DNA of 56,656 nt from Priapulus caudatus (Eukaryota > Priapulida > Priapulimorpha > Priapulimorphida > Priapulidae): contig NW_014577518.1 in NCBI RefSeq assembly GCF_000485595.1, positions 182,707-239,362 on the forward strand, read 5' to 3'. Each line of letters begins with the position of its first letter. The stretch's first letter is position 1. The translations under genes were made by a program, and so were the position numbers. Below the pieces are notes generated by a model. The model had not been told where the DNA came from and searched no databases. It worked only from the letters and a program-made list of their open reading frames with translations. Below, in pieces: positions 33,549 to 42,400 of the stretch.

Positions 33549-35660
33549 TCGAGGAAGATGGTTATGGATGTGTGCGACAGACATTATTGGATTTTACCTT
33601 GTGGAATCGTTACCTGACCATATCCTATAACGAGCGGATGTTATAAGTGGGAGTATTATGGGAACAGGCATGGTTTAGTCTAAAAATATAATACTCGCTC
33701 TGTGTCTAGATAAGTTAGGCGTTGCGATGACGCCTATACAGGACACTCCCGTCGCTTTGTCTAAAGACGAGACGTTCGCCTATTTCCACGTGACAGTCGA
33801 AGTTCAGAGATGCGTCGAGTATCTCCCAGCAGGTGAGACCCCACTCTACGCAGCAACACAGACGATCATTCCCACCTATACATGGTGGGGAGTCGTAGTC
33901 AAGTCGCAAGCTCCTACCGCGTGTGTCTTTGTGTCGAATAATCACCGCGGCACAATCAAATGTCATGTAGACAGGATTCAGTCGCTCTTGTCAGAATATT
34001 TACACACTGGGTTTACGGCATTATATTTCTACTATTGCTTTTTGCGATAAGGTAAGACAAGGGTATATATGTCATAATATATATATATATATATATATAC
34101 GTGCATCAGACGTCATATGTACATATTTCACATTTTTTCACGGTGTCGGACGTATCATATCGCAACATACAATGTATAATACGCTATATCGTGCTGTACC
34201 AGTCACGAGTTATGAATCAATATCTTACAAATTAAAACTCGGTTCGTCTCGTGGTACGCAAAAGCGGCTGACGTCAAAAAGCGTCTGACGTCAATGGCGA
34301 TATAGCAATTAGAAGCGCCTTCGTCACCTATATTTTTCTCGTCGTACTAATTTGCAACAATTACGCTCCATCTGCCGTTATAGCATTAGCAAGCTACATT
34401 TAGCCATCAGCAAATTTACATTAAACGCATTAAATATTTCTAAAACATTTCCCAGCGCCCCTAACGATTATATTATTACGGACATGCGCAGACCTGCCGG
34501 TTATAGGTGCAAAACAACGTTCACGTTTTCAGGTTTTGTTCGTAATACGTACAATTGTTTTGACTATATTGCGGGGAGGGGATGTTAGACGTACCCGCTA
34601 TTACACTATTAGAATGTATTAGGTGCAGCTTATCCACTACATATTGCACGCACACACGCACAATATGCATATATATATATATATTTTTATTGTCGCGCAT
34701 GATCGTGTGTACCGAATACCTTCTTGAAATTACTAAACACACGTGCAAGATATATATAATATTAATCGGCTGCTATTATAATAGCTTGTTATAAATTCGC
34801 GCAGGTTTTGTCATCTTCTTTGAACTGAAGCATTTTAAGCCAAAGAAACAAAGGAAAAGTGTCAAGTGCTTCAGCTTTCTGGAGAGCGATGAGATTAAGC
34901 AAGGACCTGTTGTCATCGAGCTGTAAGTTATCGCGGGATTTTCGCTGCCATATTCATAATATCAGGAGTGAATAAAAACAGATTATTATTCACTCCTGAT
35001 ATTACCTATACAATGATCAGTGTGATCCAGCATGAGCCGCTGGAGCTATTATGAAGTGACGCACATGTGGCACAATCGCATATTAATGACGTTAATACGT
35101 CAATTCGTATCAAGAGAGTTTGACGTAAGCGAAAACGTGTATCTCGCGCGCGCGTGCGTGCGTGCGGTCGTGTATTAGCATACATTTACTCGATCGCGTT
35201 TTTACGCATTCGTGCGCGCTTGCGTGCGTGCGTGCGTTTGCGCACGTTACGCCTGCGCTTTCTAGTCCAAGGCGGTGTGTTACGACTAACGCGGTCGATA
35301 ACGATAACGATAACTAACGGTAACGATATAATAACGATATAATAACCGATAGTAACGGTAACGTTAACTAACGATAACGAGCGCGAGCGTGTTTCTTTGC
35401 GTTGATCGCGTGTTGCTTTGTGTTGCATTGCGTCGATCGCGCGTTCCATCGCGTCGATCGCGCGTTGCATTGCGTCGATTTCGCGTTGCATTGCGTCCAT
35501 CGCGCACCGTGTCGAAATTCACCACCGACATTGTGTCCGTTGACGTGCGCGCAGCTATAGAAAGCCGACCAACTACCGCCGCTCAAACCTCAAGCTGCTC
35601 ACGACGAAGCCACTCTATCTGAACCTCAATCTCAGTCTACACCATTCACCGGCAAACTAA
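26431..35660 (+). CDS. AIDA: AIDA, axin interactor dorsalization-associated protein
   Basis: Nine exons join in phase: 26431-26549, 28694-28763, 28955-29063, 30200-30305, 30510-30592, 33176-33298, 33710-33832, 34805-34922 and 35555-35660. They total 957 bases, 318 residues plus stop, against about 306 in human AIDA. Recognition rests on colinear phrases: DNWGQPVEA near the N-terminus, LAQLELR, GTLLPRIAL, VEKIGIKNASELIDPYLTVS, MTPIQDTPVALSKDE, FFELKHFKPKK, DEIKQGPVVIEL and KPLYLNL at the end. The N-terminal half is the helical AIDA domain. Residues ~160-315 form the C2-like domain (aida-C2) that binds phosphoinositides in vertebrates. In vertebrates AIDA binds Axin and blocks Axin-driven JNK activation, and acts with HRD1 in ER-associated degradation. 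The acidic linker (residues ~100-160) is divergent. No frameshift or premature stop is seen. Confidence 0.92.
26655..26860 (+). mobile_element. Dispersed repeat, copy 2 first part (AIDA intron 1)
   Basis: TTAGCTCATCTGACGTAGTC, ATGCAGCTTGTA, a GTCCGTCC run, CAACAGTTGGGCACAAATCT and a G-run match 2005-2165. Ends beside a 10-N gap (26865-26874). Confidence 0.75.
26875..27700. other. AIDA intron 1 sequence, nothing recognised
   Basis: Contains AGTAGTAGTACTAGTAGTAG-type triplets near 26930-26970. A 118-codon plus-strand frame at 27105-27461 has no family resemblance and no splice support. Confidence 0.4.
27730..28155 (+). mobile_element. Dispersed repeat, copy 2 second part, uninterrupted
   Basis: Matches 2150-2266 and then directly 2752-3075: GGGATGTCGAA, GGTCAAAGGTCAAGA, GGGGGAACATT, GTATAGGGAGGAAAT, TTGCGGCACAAATCT, GGAGGTCACAGGTCAAAGG, TATTGAAAGGACCATGAAAT and GAGGAGGGTTAAACATTGAT. 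This is the empty-site form of the copy interrupted at 2267-2751. Confidence 0.8.
28694..28763 (+). CDS. AIDA: AIDA exon 2
   Basis: Acceptor GTTTATCGCAG, donor GAAAAG/GTATCG. Completes Gln from exon 1 and reads LAEDINVQVARPGYLAVCRH, then EEK. It leaves in phase 0, as the next exon requires. The region corresponds to the human ILARHLQKEAQAQ helix; identity is modest, so the exon rests mainly on phase and position. Confidence 0.75.
28955..29063 (+). CDS. AIDA: AIDA exon 3
   Basis: Acceptor TATCCCCATTTAG; reads NILSDILAQLELRCMELEDP and on to IVKLQQ; donor CAAG/GTCAGT, phase 1. LAQLELR aligns with IATCLELR of human AIDA. Confidence 0.85.
29790..30160. repeat. Purine-rich (GAGA/GGGA) intron tract
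   Basis: Imperfect AGAGAGAAAC, GGGGAGAGCAGGG and AGCAAGAAAGGGG phrases recur, including two copies of GAGCAGCAAGAAAG-like text at 30003 and 30047. Lies inside AIDA intron 3 just before exon 4. Confidence 0.8.
30200..30305 (+). CDS. AIDA: AIDA exon 4 (tandem acceptor)
   Basis: Reads AFAELTLSSTGEYSPEGAGI and PLMSSEIPTEELKSQ; donor CAAGG/GTAAAT, phase 2. The acceptor is CTAGCAG, a NAGNAG site: using AG at 30195-30196 adds one Ala. It encodes the acidic linker, which is poorly conserved. Confidence 0.75.
30510..30592 (+). CDS. AIDA: AIDA exon 5
   Basis: Acceptor GTGTGGTAATTTCAG; reads VEETVGDEGHLDEEGEFVDR and EQLRKLQ; donor CAAG/GTTTGT, phase 1. Acidic linker immediately before the C2-like domain. 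Confidence 0.85.
31445..31895. repeat. GTGTGC microsatellite in AIDA intron 5
   Basis: A regular GTGTGC hexamer array (31456-31530) passes into mixed GTGTGT/GTGC DNA with a G-run at 31805-31817. All the Cys/Val/Ala or His/Thr frames here are artefacts. Confidence 0.95.
31900..33175 (+). other. AIDA intron 5 remainder
   Basis: (AT)n tracts at 31950-32000 and 33105-33125. Otherwise unique DNA in which I see no exon. The 3' end TTTACCTTCGCTTGCAG is a strong acceptor. Confidence 0.5.
33176..33298 (+). CDS. AIDA: AIDA exon 6, start of C2-like domain
   Basis: Reads GTLLPRIALRAGKTVLSIYV and EKIGIKNASELIDPYLTVSV, nearly colinear with human GTLLPRL to IDPYITVSV. Donor CGAG/GTGCGC, phase 1. Confidence 0.95.
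33433..33547. repeat. (AAT)n microsatellite in AIDA intron 6
   Basis: Two AATAATAAT runs separated by GTAATAGCAATATATAACC. Confidence 0.95.
33710..33832 (+). CDS. AIDA: AIDA exon 7
   Basis: Reads DKLGVAMTPIQDTPVALSKD and ETFAYFHVTVEVQRCVEYLP; acceptor GTGTCTAG, donor CAG/GTGAGA, phase 1. TPIQDTPVA matches human TPVQDTPVA. Confidence 0.95.
34805..34922 (+). CDS. AIDA: AIDA exon 8
   Basis: Reads GFVIFFELKHFKPKKQRKSV and KCFSFLESDEIKQGPVVIEL; acceptor TTCGCGCAG, donor GAGCT/GTAAGT, phase 2. The basic cluster KHFKPKKQRK is the region expected to face lipid headgroups. Confidence 0.95.
34960..35004. repeat. Short palindrome, ATCAGGAGTGAATAA family
   Basis: ATATCAGGAGTGAATAA is followed after about ten bases by TTATTCACTCCTGATAT. 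One of four related inverted repeats in the window; this one sits in AIDA intron 8. Confidence 0.85.
35555..35660 (+). CDS. AIDA: AIDA exon 9, C-terminus
   Basis: Acceptor GACGTGCGCGCAG; completes Leu and reads YRKPTNYRRSNLKLLTTKPL, then YLNLNLSLHHSPAN and TAA at 35658-35660. The end matches human LYKKPTDFKRKKLQLLTKKP with a slightly different last few residues. Confidence 0.93.
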
Positions 35661-36027
35661 TCAAGGCGAATAGATCAGCAGCCATTCAGGATTCTTTCAC
35701 CGAAGCGTACGTGACTGCCGACATGGAAACCCACCGGATCGTTGTTGCACGGTTTCAGGTCAGTACGAAGATTATTGCTGCGGCAGTTCTCATATCTTAA
35801 GTAATTAATTTTCTCCTGTGTGATTACGTAGGAATGTAGGATGATCTGTGCGAGTATAGATGTAGGAACAGGGTAACAGAGTGGGACGCTGTAATAGTAG
35901 ACGCTGTAATAGATTACTCAACTAGTATCGTAATTAAACGTAACACCATCATGTCACTTGTTGACCAATTTTGTTTGGAGTGTCAATCATAAAAGGTACA
36001 AAACTCGACTCCACATCGAACTGCCAT

Positions 36028-36059
<32 letters not shown>

Positions 36060-36137
36060 GATACAATTAGAATATATATTATATTATATACGTGCTGACA
36101 CACACAGAGGCGTGCATGCGTGTGTGCATGCGTGGGT
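35661..36137. other. Region 3' of AIDA
   Basis: Probably starts with the AIDA 3' UTR; I see no AATAAA nearby. An open frame (+2 relative to AIDA) crosses the stop and runs to TTTCAG/GTCAGT at 35758. (AT)n at 36030-36058. Confidence 0.4.
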
Positions 36138-36802
36138 CAGGGGCGTAGCCGGGGTGGGGTGGGGGGGGTTCTCTCCCGCGGGATCGGGAGTTCCGCTCAA
36201 ATCACGAATGTATAAAAAAAATTGTTTAAACCCTATTTCGAATTCCAAATACCAGTGGTGGTACGTAGAGTATTAAGAAAAATTAACAAAATTAGCAACA
36301 ATGAAAAGTTCCGTCGATCCTCATTATCGATTGCTTCGCAGCCTTGTGCAGCACACATTCATTCACAGTGCAGTAGCCATATTATAATTTTAGTGGGTGG
36401 ATACAAACATGTACGTACAGTTCGAATGACAGATTCTGCATAATTAAAGCAAAGGTCGCAGACAGTAACGAACACACCACACGAAGCGTAGGTAGGACAC
36501 GTAGTCACATGTAACAATCAATCCTCGAAATCACCTCAAATGAATGAATGTCAAAAGTGAGTTTTCACACTGCCAGATTATCGAGAAATACCAGAAATCT
36601 GGTCCAGAAGTCAGTTATGTGACGAAAGGTTACTCAAAAACCATTAGTTCATGTCTAAAAATACTATTTCAGTGCTGGGAAATCGCACCTGGAGCCATAA
36701 ACTTTTCAAAAATTCCCCTCCTGTTTCGATAGTATAAAGTTCCACTGCTGTTGTAATAAGACCCCCCCACACACACACTTTTTAGGGGGCTACGCCCCTG
36801 TG
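36138..36802. mobile_element. hAT-type MITE, 665 bp
   Basis: Perfect 13-bp terminal inverted repeats CAGGGGCGTAGCC and GGCTACGCCCCTG. The CAGGGGCGTAGCC end is typical of non-autonomous hAT elements. There is no transposase frame. Flanks are GT-rich (GTGGGT on both sides), so the expected 8-bp target duplication is obscured. Confidence 0.75.
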
Positions 36803-37436
36803 GGTGCGCGTGTGCGTACGTGTGAGCGTTTACGCGTGCGCGCGCGTGCTCGTACAACTACAGTGACGTGCAGCTGGTTTGCGCTCACCGCGAAATTATT
36901 ATTCGATGACAAGTTGCATGCGTAGATGTTGTTAATCCTACAGTAGCTATGCGACAGCCGACGGAAATCGGATTTGACTGGCTCACTATGAATGAGACGT
37001 GATGCGAAATATTACATACAAAATATCCATTTGCTGGAACTGGCTAACTTTTATCGAATTACTTGTTTTATCAATTGGTTTACGAAATGTCTGAGGTAAT
37101 TTAACACATTCAAACATCGTTTCAGTATTATTTTTCGTCAAATTGGGGTTAATTGTTATGCCATGGCAATTTTTCTGTTCAATATCAATTATAGAAATCA
37201 ATATATAATTAATATAATAAATATAAATAAATNNNNNNNNNNATTTGAACGGCAACACGAAGTTATCGGCATTAATAGGTGAAATAGAGGAGAGATACAT
37301 TAAGACTTTGGTAGTTAATACATTTCTTGTTTATTTACCATCATGTTACTATTGAAACGTTTCAAGTGCCCGTGTATAGAAGCTTTCCGTCTTCATGCGT
37401 GTGTTGGCTTCTGTGTCCGAGCGGGATGCTGCCGTT

Positions 37437-37780
37437 TTTAGCTCACCTTGACATCGTCAAGCTGAGCTATTGCCATGGGTCGTCGTCCGTCGTACGTCCG
37501 TCCGTCCGTCCGTCCGTCAACATTTGGCTTCGGTCAACGATAACTCAGGAACCGTTTGACCCACATGTTTGAAATTGGGTGTAGTTGTTACTGCTATGCT
37601 CCCATATTAAACGTCCTATTTTGGAGCACGCCAGTCCGCGCACTTTCGAGCCACGGCGATTTTTTGGCAAAAATGGGAATTGCCATTAGTCAGTTCAGGT
37701 TCAACGGATTTTGCTCATTTTTGGTATGTGAATGAATGAGGGCGAGGGGTTTTAATATTTAAACAAAAATTATGCAAATT
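37437..37780 (+). mobile_element. Second GTCCGTCC-type dispersed repeat
   Basis: TTAGCTCACCTTGACATCGT, CAAGCTGAGCTATTGCCATG, a GTCCGTCC run, then ACTCAGGAACCGTTTGACCC. The head resembles the 2005/26655 family but the body differs. TTAGCTCACCTGACG-type heads followed by GTCCGTC runs are common in marine invertebrate genomes. Confidence 0.55.
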
Positions 37781-40083
37781 AGGTAGGATTTGGCAATTAT
37801 ATAGCATATTATATAGACACAAACAGTCTGTGGTGTCACACTCGTCTGGTTCGTTTCACAAGATTTCATTGACAATATCTTTAATGCAAAATTGGTATTT
37901 CCTCTCCACCCTGCCGATAAAACGTCTATATTAGAGTAAAGTTTTACAAAACATGTCGGAACGCAGCATAACCTATTTATTTCAAACGCCATCGCTACAA
38001 AGCGGGTATAGCGACATCTACGGTCACATTATTGCGATATACAGATGGCAATCGTTTCTATAATGTACGTCGATGGTTGCTCCATTAAAACTGACTTCTT
38101 CTTACTCACTCATTTGTGTTCTTTTTTGTGGTAAGCTACAGTGTCATTGACACTTTCATCAAAAATTGCAGACATGCGCTGCAGCTGTTTCGATCGGTCA
38201 TGACTGGTTGCGCTAATGACGTTCGCTTGTTTCTCACCTGCCGTCTATAATTAATTCATTATCATAAAAATGCTAAACAATTGCGCACGTTTACGTCTCA
38301 TTATTAGTGAGGCAGGTGAATTCTAAATAATTTTTGCTACCTGTTATCTGTAATTACAGGTAATCATGCAGTTATAAATTTTTAACACGATCGGCTTGTC
38401 GCTTGCAAAACAAAACCTGATTAGCAGAGATAACATCATCGCAACAAAGGGCAGAATAATGGTCACAGCCTTTATTTCACAGTGTAATAAAAACACTGAT
38501 TACGGGGTTTTCATTAGATATTGAATAAAAAATATTTATTTCTCATAATAATAAAGAATAGGCCTACTATCGGGCCATCCATGTGTATAATTTCAATATT
38601 TCTACATTACTGTAACTTATATATTATATATTGTTTACACAGATATACGGGTGTATAAAATGCACCTGCAAATTAAATTTATTTATTCAACACGATCATT
38701 ACCTTATGGATAAATAAAAACAAATTAATTTAATTACATTAAACACATTTTAATCGTCACTAGGTCTCATAACATTTTAATCACCACTAACGTAAATGCT
38801 AGGGTTTTGTTTACATTCGGCCACATGAGTAAAATGGCTGCTACTAACAACGCGCTTGATGCCAGATCTCTCTGTTTTACAAAAAAGAAAAGAAATTGTG
38901 TGCGAAATTCACACGGACGCGTTAAGCATTTACTCGGTCGTCGATCAGTAAGTGCGCCATTCTCTGTTGTTGGCGAAATTCCTCTCTAAGTCCCATAACA
39001 CAATGCTCATGTCGAGGAGGGAAAAAGGTGAAATTATGAACAAAGCCACTCGTAATGAGGGCTGTCATACGAGCGCGAAGGTCGCCCGTGCTTACTAATC
39101 ACTTGGTCAGGCAGGTGCTAGTGCATTGATTATTACATAGCAAATACAAACACCTTCGTGCAGTTTTACACTCGTAAATACAAGAGCGTGCCGTCATGCG
39201 TGTGGGGCCAAGTAATCGGGGATTATATCGGAAAGCATAGAAGTACGCTCGTAGCAAGTTCGTGATTTGATAAAAAAAAGGAGGTTTTCGCATATTTATT
39301 AACAATAATTAACAAAAATCATTAGCTACTGAACGCTGTGGTCTAGGTACGGAATAGGAATGTTCTGTGTCTACTTATTAGCATCCGTTACGTTGTATCG
39401 CTTTTCGCTAATTGAACGCGCGAACGTATCTACTAATTTGCCAAAATGCAATAGAATATTGAAAATGTGGCCTTTTACATTATACCAGGAGTAAATAACA
39501 GCAAAATAAATAAAATAATTATAATAAATGAAAATAAATAAAAATAATTGTTTTCATTCACTCGTGATTCTGTCTAGACATATATTGCTCAAATCTATTA
39601 AATCGTACACACGATTGCTGGTAGAAATTTGCGAATTTCCGTGTTCGTGACTGAGATGTCACGAAGGCGGGTAAACATAACGACAGAGTGCGCCCTCAGT
39701 AACCGCGTGCTGGCCAGTTTTTCGGTAGCTTGAAATATCACGAGCGCCATTGTTTGCCGTTGTTTACGGAAGCCATATCGGCTGTGTATCGATTCGGACG
39801 CTGGCTGCAGTCGGCCTAAAAGCCACGGCAAATACAACAACAGTACACGGTCGTGCCCTAGCCGAGTCGCGTGAGTATTTTAAATATTGGGCTAATACAT
39901 GGGTATAGTAATGGCAGGCACGCCGCTTTGTTATTATAAGGTCAGCCCCGGTTACGCGTCCGCGTTTCCATGGAAACTGGTGCGGAGTTATTGAGCAAGG
40001 GCGATGATTACCGATGTTATCAGCTTGGCGGGCTATAAATGGCTTCGCGCACGCACGCATGCTTCTGGTGTGAAATCCTGTGG
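37781..40083. other. Intergenic, no gene recognised
   Basis: AT-rich to about 38760, then more balanced. ATGGCTGCTACTAACAACG at 38824 has a good start context, but the frame ends after about 55 codons without recognisable sequence. A palindrome lies at 39484-39570. CpG content rises after 39700 toward the gene at 40323, as expected for a promoter side. Confidence 0.45.
39484..39570. repeat. Short palindrome, GGAGT.AATAA family, longer spacer
   Basis: CCAGGAGTAAATAA is inverted as TTCATTCACTCGTGATTC about 60 bases later, with an AAATAAATAAAA spacer. It is a diverged member of the family at 34960, 50653 and 50979. Confidence 0.6.
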
Positions 40084-40322
40084 AATGACGAAGGTGGTGC
40101 GCAGCGGCGGCGGCGGCGGCAGCTGCGGCGGCAGGCGTGAGTAATTTACGCCGCTCTCCCAGCGCGCGCGCCTGCTGGAGCCGCGCACGCGCAAGAGTGA
40201 AGCTGCGTCGGTGCCGCGGCGCGCTCGTCCTTTACCGCACACAGCAGCGACGTGCACGGGTTGGAAGCTGCGTACGCCGACGTCTGCAGCAGCAGCAGCG
40301 GAGGAATGACGCGCGTGAAACC
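40084..40322 (+). promoter_or_regulatory. 5' UTR region with uORF and donor-like site
   Basis: An ATG at 40084 opens MTKVVRSGGGGGSCGGRRE and a stop at 40141-40143, out of frame with the main start. GCAGGC/GTGAGT at 40137 is a strong donor-like sequence, so part of this region could be spliced out. The main frame is open from 40137 (GTG) but its upstream part is Arg/Ala-rich and starts without ATG. Confidence 0.35.
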
Positions 40323-41855
40323 ATGAGCAGAGCGACGGGAGCTGGCACGACCTCGCGTCCCTCGAAGACCCGACTCGCCGTCCGAGAGCAAGGAACCGGT
40401 CCGCCGACGCCGCATCAGCGTTCCCCCGAGGAGATGAACAACAACAACAGCAGCAGCAGCAACAACAACAGCGGCAGCAGCAACAATAACAACAACAACA
40501 GCGGCAGCAGCAGCCACAACAACATTACCAGTAACAGCAGCAGCAGCAGTACGGCGGCGTCGAGCAGCGCGCGCATCGGCGGCAAGCAGAAGATGACGTA
40601 CACGGAGAGCCTGCAGTGGTTGCAGAAGCACGAGTCTGTGCTGGACACGGCGCTGCAGCTGTCGCACACCTACCCGCATCTACTCAAGGAGCGGCCGCTC
40701 GTGCAGTGGCAGCTGTTTCTGCGGCGCTACAAGCAGCCGCCGCCGCCGCCCGTCGTTAACGGCACGACGGCCAGTCACGCAGCGAGCAAATCCACCGACG
40801 GCGTCAAGTTGGCGCCGCTCGTCGTCAGAAGGGACAAGGCGGCCGCCGGGTCGTCCGGAAGGCTCGTGTACGTCTGCGGACGCTCCGACGCCGACGCGAC
40901 CCGCAGCGCTCTGCGGGCGACGGTGCCGTCGCTGATGGCCTATTGTTTCGTGCACTGGACTCCCCAGGTGGAGCTGCAGCGCGACGACGACGGCTTTGGC
41001 AGCTGCGTGCGCGCCGAGACGGTGCTGCTGCTCGAAGCTGGCGTGCTCATCCTCGTCCTCAGCTCGCAGACGCTCGGCAGCGATCTATGCATGGCCGTGC
41101 TTCACGCCGCTTCCGAGCGAGGTGTGAAGATAGTGGCGGTGAAAGAGAAGCGCTTCGCACTCGACATCGCGAGGTACGATCTCTATGTCCCGCGCGACGG
41201 CGAGAAGTCGCTCGCGAACTCGTTCGCGTCGAATTCGCTAACCTCGAACAATATGCAGGCGGCGATGGCGACGCAGCAACAACAGCAGCAACAACAGCAA
41301 CACCAACAACAGAAGAGCGCGACTGGGTCTCGGACTCCGTCGGTGCGTAACTCGGACAACAGTGACGCGAACAGTAGCAAGGCCAGCAAAGACGCCGCCG
41401 CCGTTGCGTTCGAAAAGCTCGTCTGCGATCAGTACAAGCGCGCGAGTTCGTACGACGCCGACGACCATGTCGGCTGCGTCGCCGGCGTGCTAAAGAAACT
41501 CGCCAAGTCGCCGACGTTCTCCTACCTGCAGGCCGACGACGCGTACGCGTACGTCGAGGCGTCGCCGACGCTCTGCTTGCTGTCATCGTTCGTCGGCAGT
41601 CCGGTGACGGACGTGTGCGCGACGCCGACGCTCACGCCGCTGCCGACGCGCTACGTCGTCTGCCGCGGCCGCGCCAACGGCAAGGCGTCGTCGCCGGTCG
41701 TCGTCAGCTTTCCGAGCGACGAATATCGATACTCGCCGGAACTGATGGGCGACGACTTCCTGTCGCCGCCCGAGTCGCCCGTGCACGATACGGACATGCG
41801 GGGAACGGTCGCCGAAATGCCGTCGGCCACCTCCAGTCCCGTGCGACTACAGTAG
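40323..41855 (+). CDS. Single-exon protein, 510 aa, possible TIR-like fold
   Basis: The ATG at 40323 has context GAAACCATGA and is the first ATG of the frame. In order: an Asn/Ser run (residues ~39-82); a probably helical block (~91-138, TESLQWLQKHESVLDTALQL then PLVQWQLFLRRYKQ); a Pro run; an alpha/beta block (~180-290) with RLVYVCGRSDAD, then ETVLLLEAGVLILVLSSQTL, GSDLCMAVLHAASERGVKIV and ARYDLYV; a Gln run (~318-330); and a Pro/Ser-rich tail with VCATPTLTPLPTRYVVC. The strand LILVLSS followed by S.LC......A...G.K.V.V resembles the second half of TIR and SEFIR domains, which is inference only. No introns are seen. AATAAA at 42211 is a plausible poly(A) signal. Identity unknown. Confidence 0.75.
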   Translation: MSRATGAGTTSRPSKTRLAVREQGTGPPTPHQRSPEEMNNNNSSSSNNNSGSSNNNNNNSGSSSHNNITSNSSSSSTAASSSARIGGKQKMTYTESLQWLQKHESVLDTALQLSHTYPHLLKERPLVQWQLFLRRYKQPPPPPVVNGTTASHAASKSTDGVKLAPLVVRRDKAAAGSSGRLVYVCGRSDADATRSALRATVPSLMAYCFVHWTPQVELQRDDDGFGSCVRAETVLLLEAGVLILVLSSQTLGSDLCMAVLHAASERGVKIVAVKEKRFALDIARYDLYVPRDGEKSLANSFASNSLTSNNMQAAMATQQQQQQQQQHQQQKSATGSRTPSVRNSDNSDANSSKASKDAAAVAFEKLVCDQYKRASSYDADDHVGCVAGVLKKLAKSPTFSYLQADDAYAYVEASPTLCLLSSFVGSPVTDVCATPTLTPLPTRYVVCRGRANGKASSPVVVSFPSDEYRYSPELMGDDFLSPPESPVHDTDMRGTVAEMPSATSSPVRLQ

Positions 41856-41891
41856 TGCCGTGTGCACACCTCCAGTCCCGTGCGACTACAT
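41828..41891. repeat. 39-bp-step duplication across the stop codon
   Basis: CACCTCCAGTCCCGTGCGAC appears at 41828 and again at 41867. The first copy encodes the last residues of the protein (TSSPVRLQ); the second lies in the 3' UTR. Confidence 0.9.
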
Positions 41892-41921
41892 TCTTTACGA
41901 GATTATGAGTTCTTCGTAAAA

Positions 41922-41976
41922 TGTGTGTGTGTGCGTGTGCGTGCGTGCGTGCGTGCGTATGTGTGTGTTTGTGTGA

Positions 41977-42014
<38 letters not shown>

Positions 42015-42121
42015 GGTTAATGACATAATACAGAAATGGGCAGATGGCATGGCATTGTGTTATTATTACATGTTCACATAATGATGTTGACATCATGTTG
42101 ACGAAGGTGAGACGTGATCCT

Positions 42122-42160
<39 letters not shown>

Positions 42161-42400
42161 TATATATATATATAATATATATATATATAATATATATATA
42201 ACACAAGGTCAATAAAGATCTAACAAGACCACGTATCACATTGTCACATGCAACATGATGTCAACATCATTGATGTCAACATCATGTAATCACGTATCGT
42301 TATGTTAGCGCGCGCTTGTATATATATCACCGTTGTATTGTTGTTGCGTTTGTACATATCACCGCTGCGTTGTCGGTGCATCTGTACATATTACCGTTGC
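41922..42400. repeat. GT/AT microsatellites, inverted repeat, 36-bp repeat
   Basis: (GTGC)n at 41922-41960, (AT)n at 41980-42012 and 42126-42200. ATGATGTTGACATCATGTTG at 42079 is inverted as CAACATGATGTCAACATCAT at 42251. A three-unit ~36-bp repeat (TACATATCACCGCTGCGTTG-like) follows at 42320-42400. AATAAA at 42211-42216. Confidence 0.8.
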
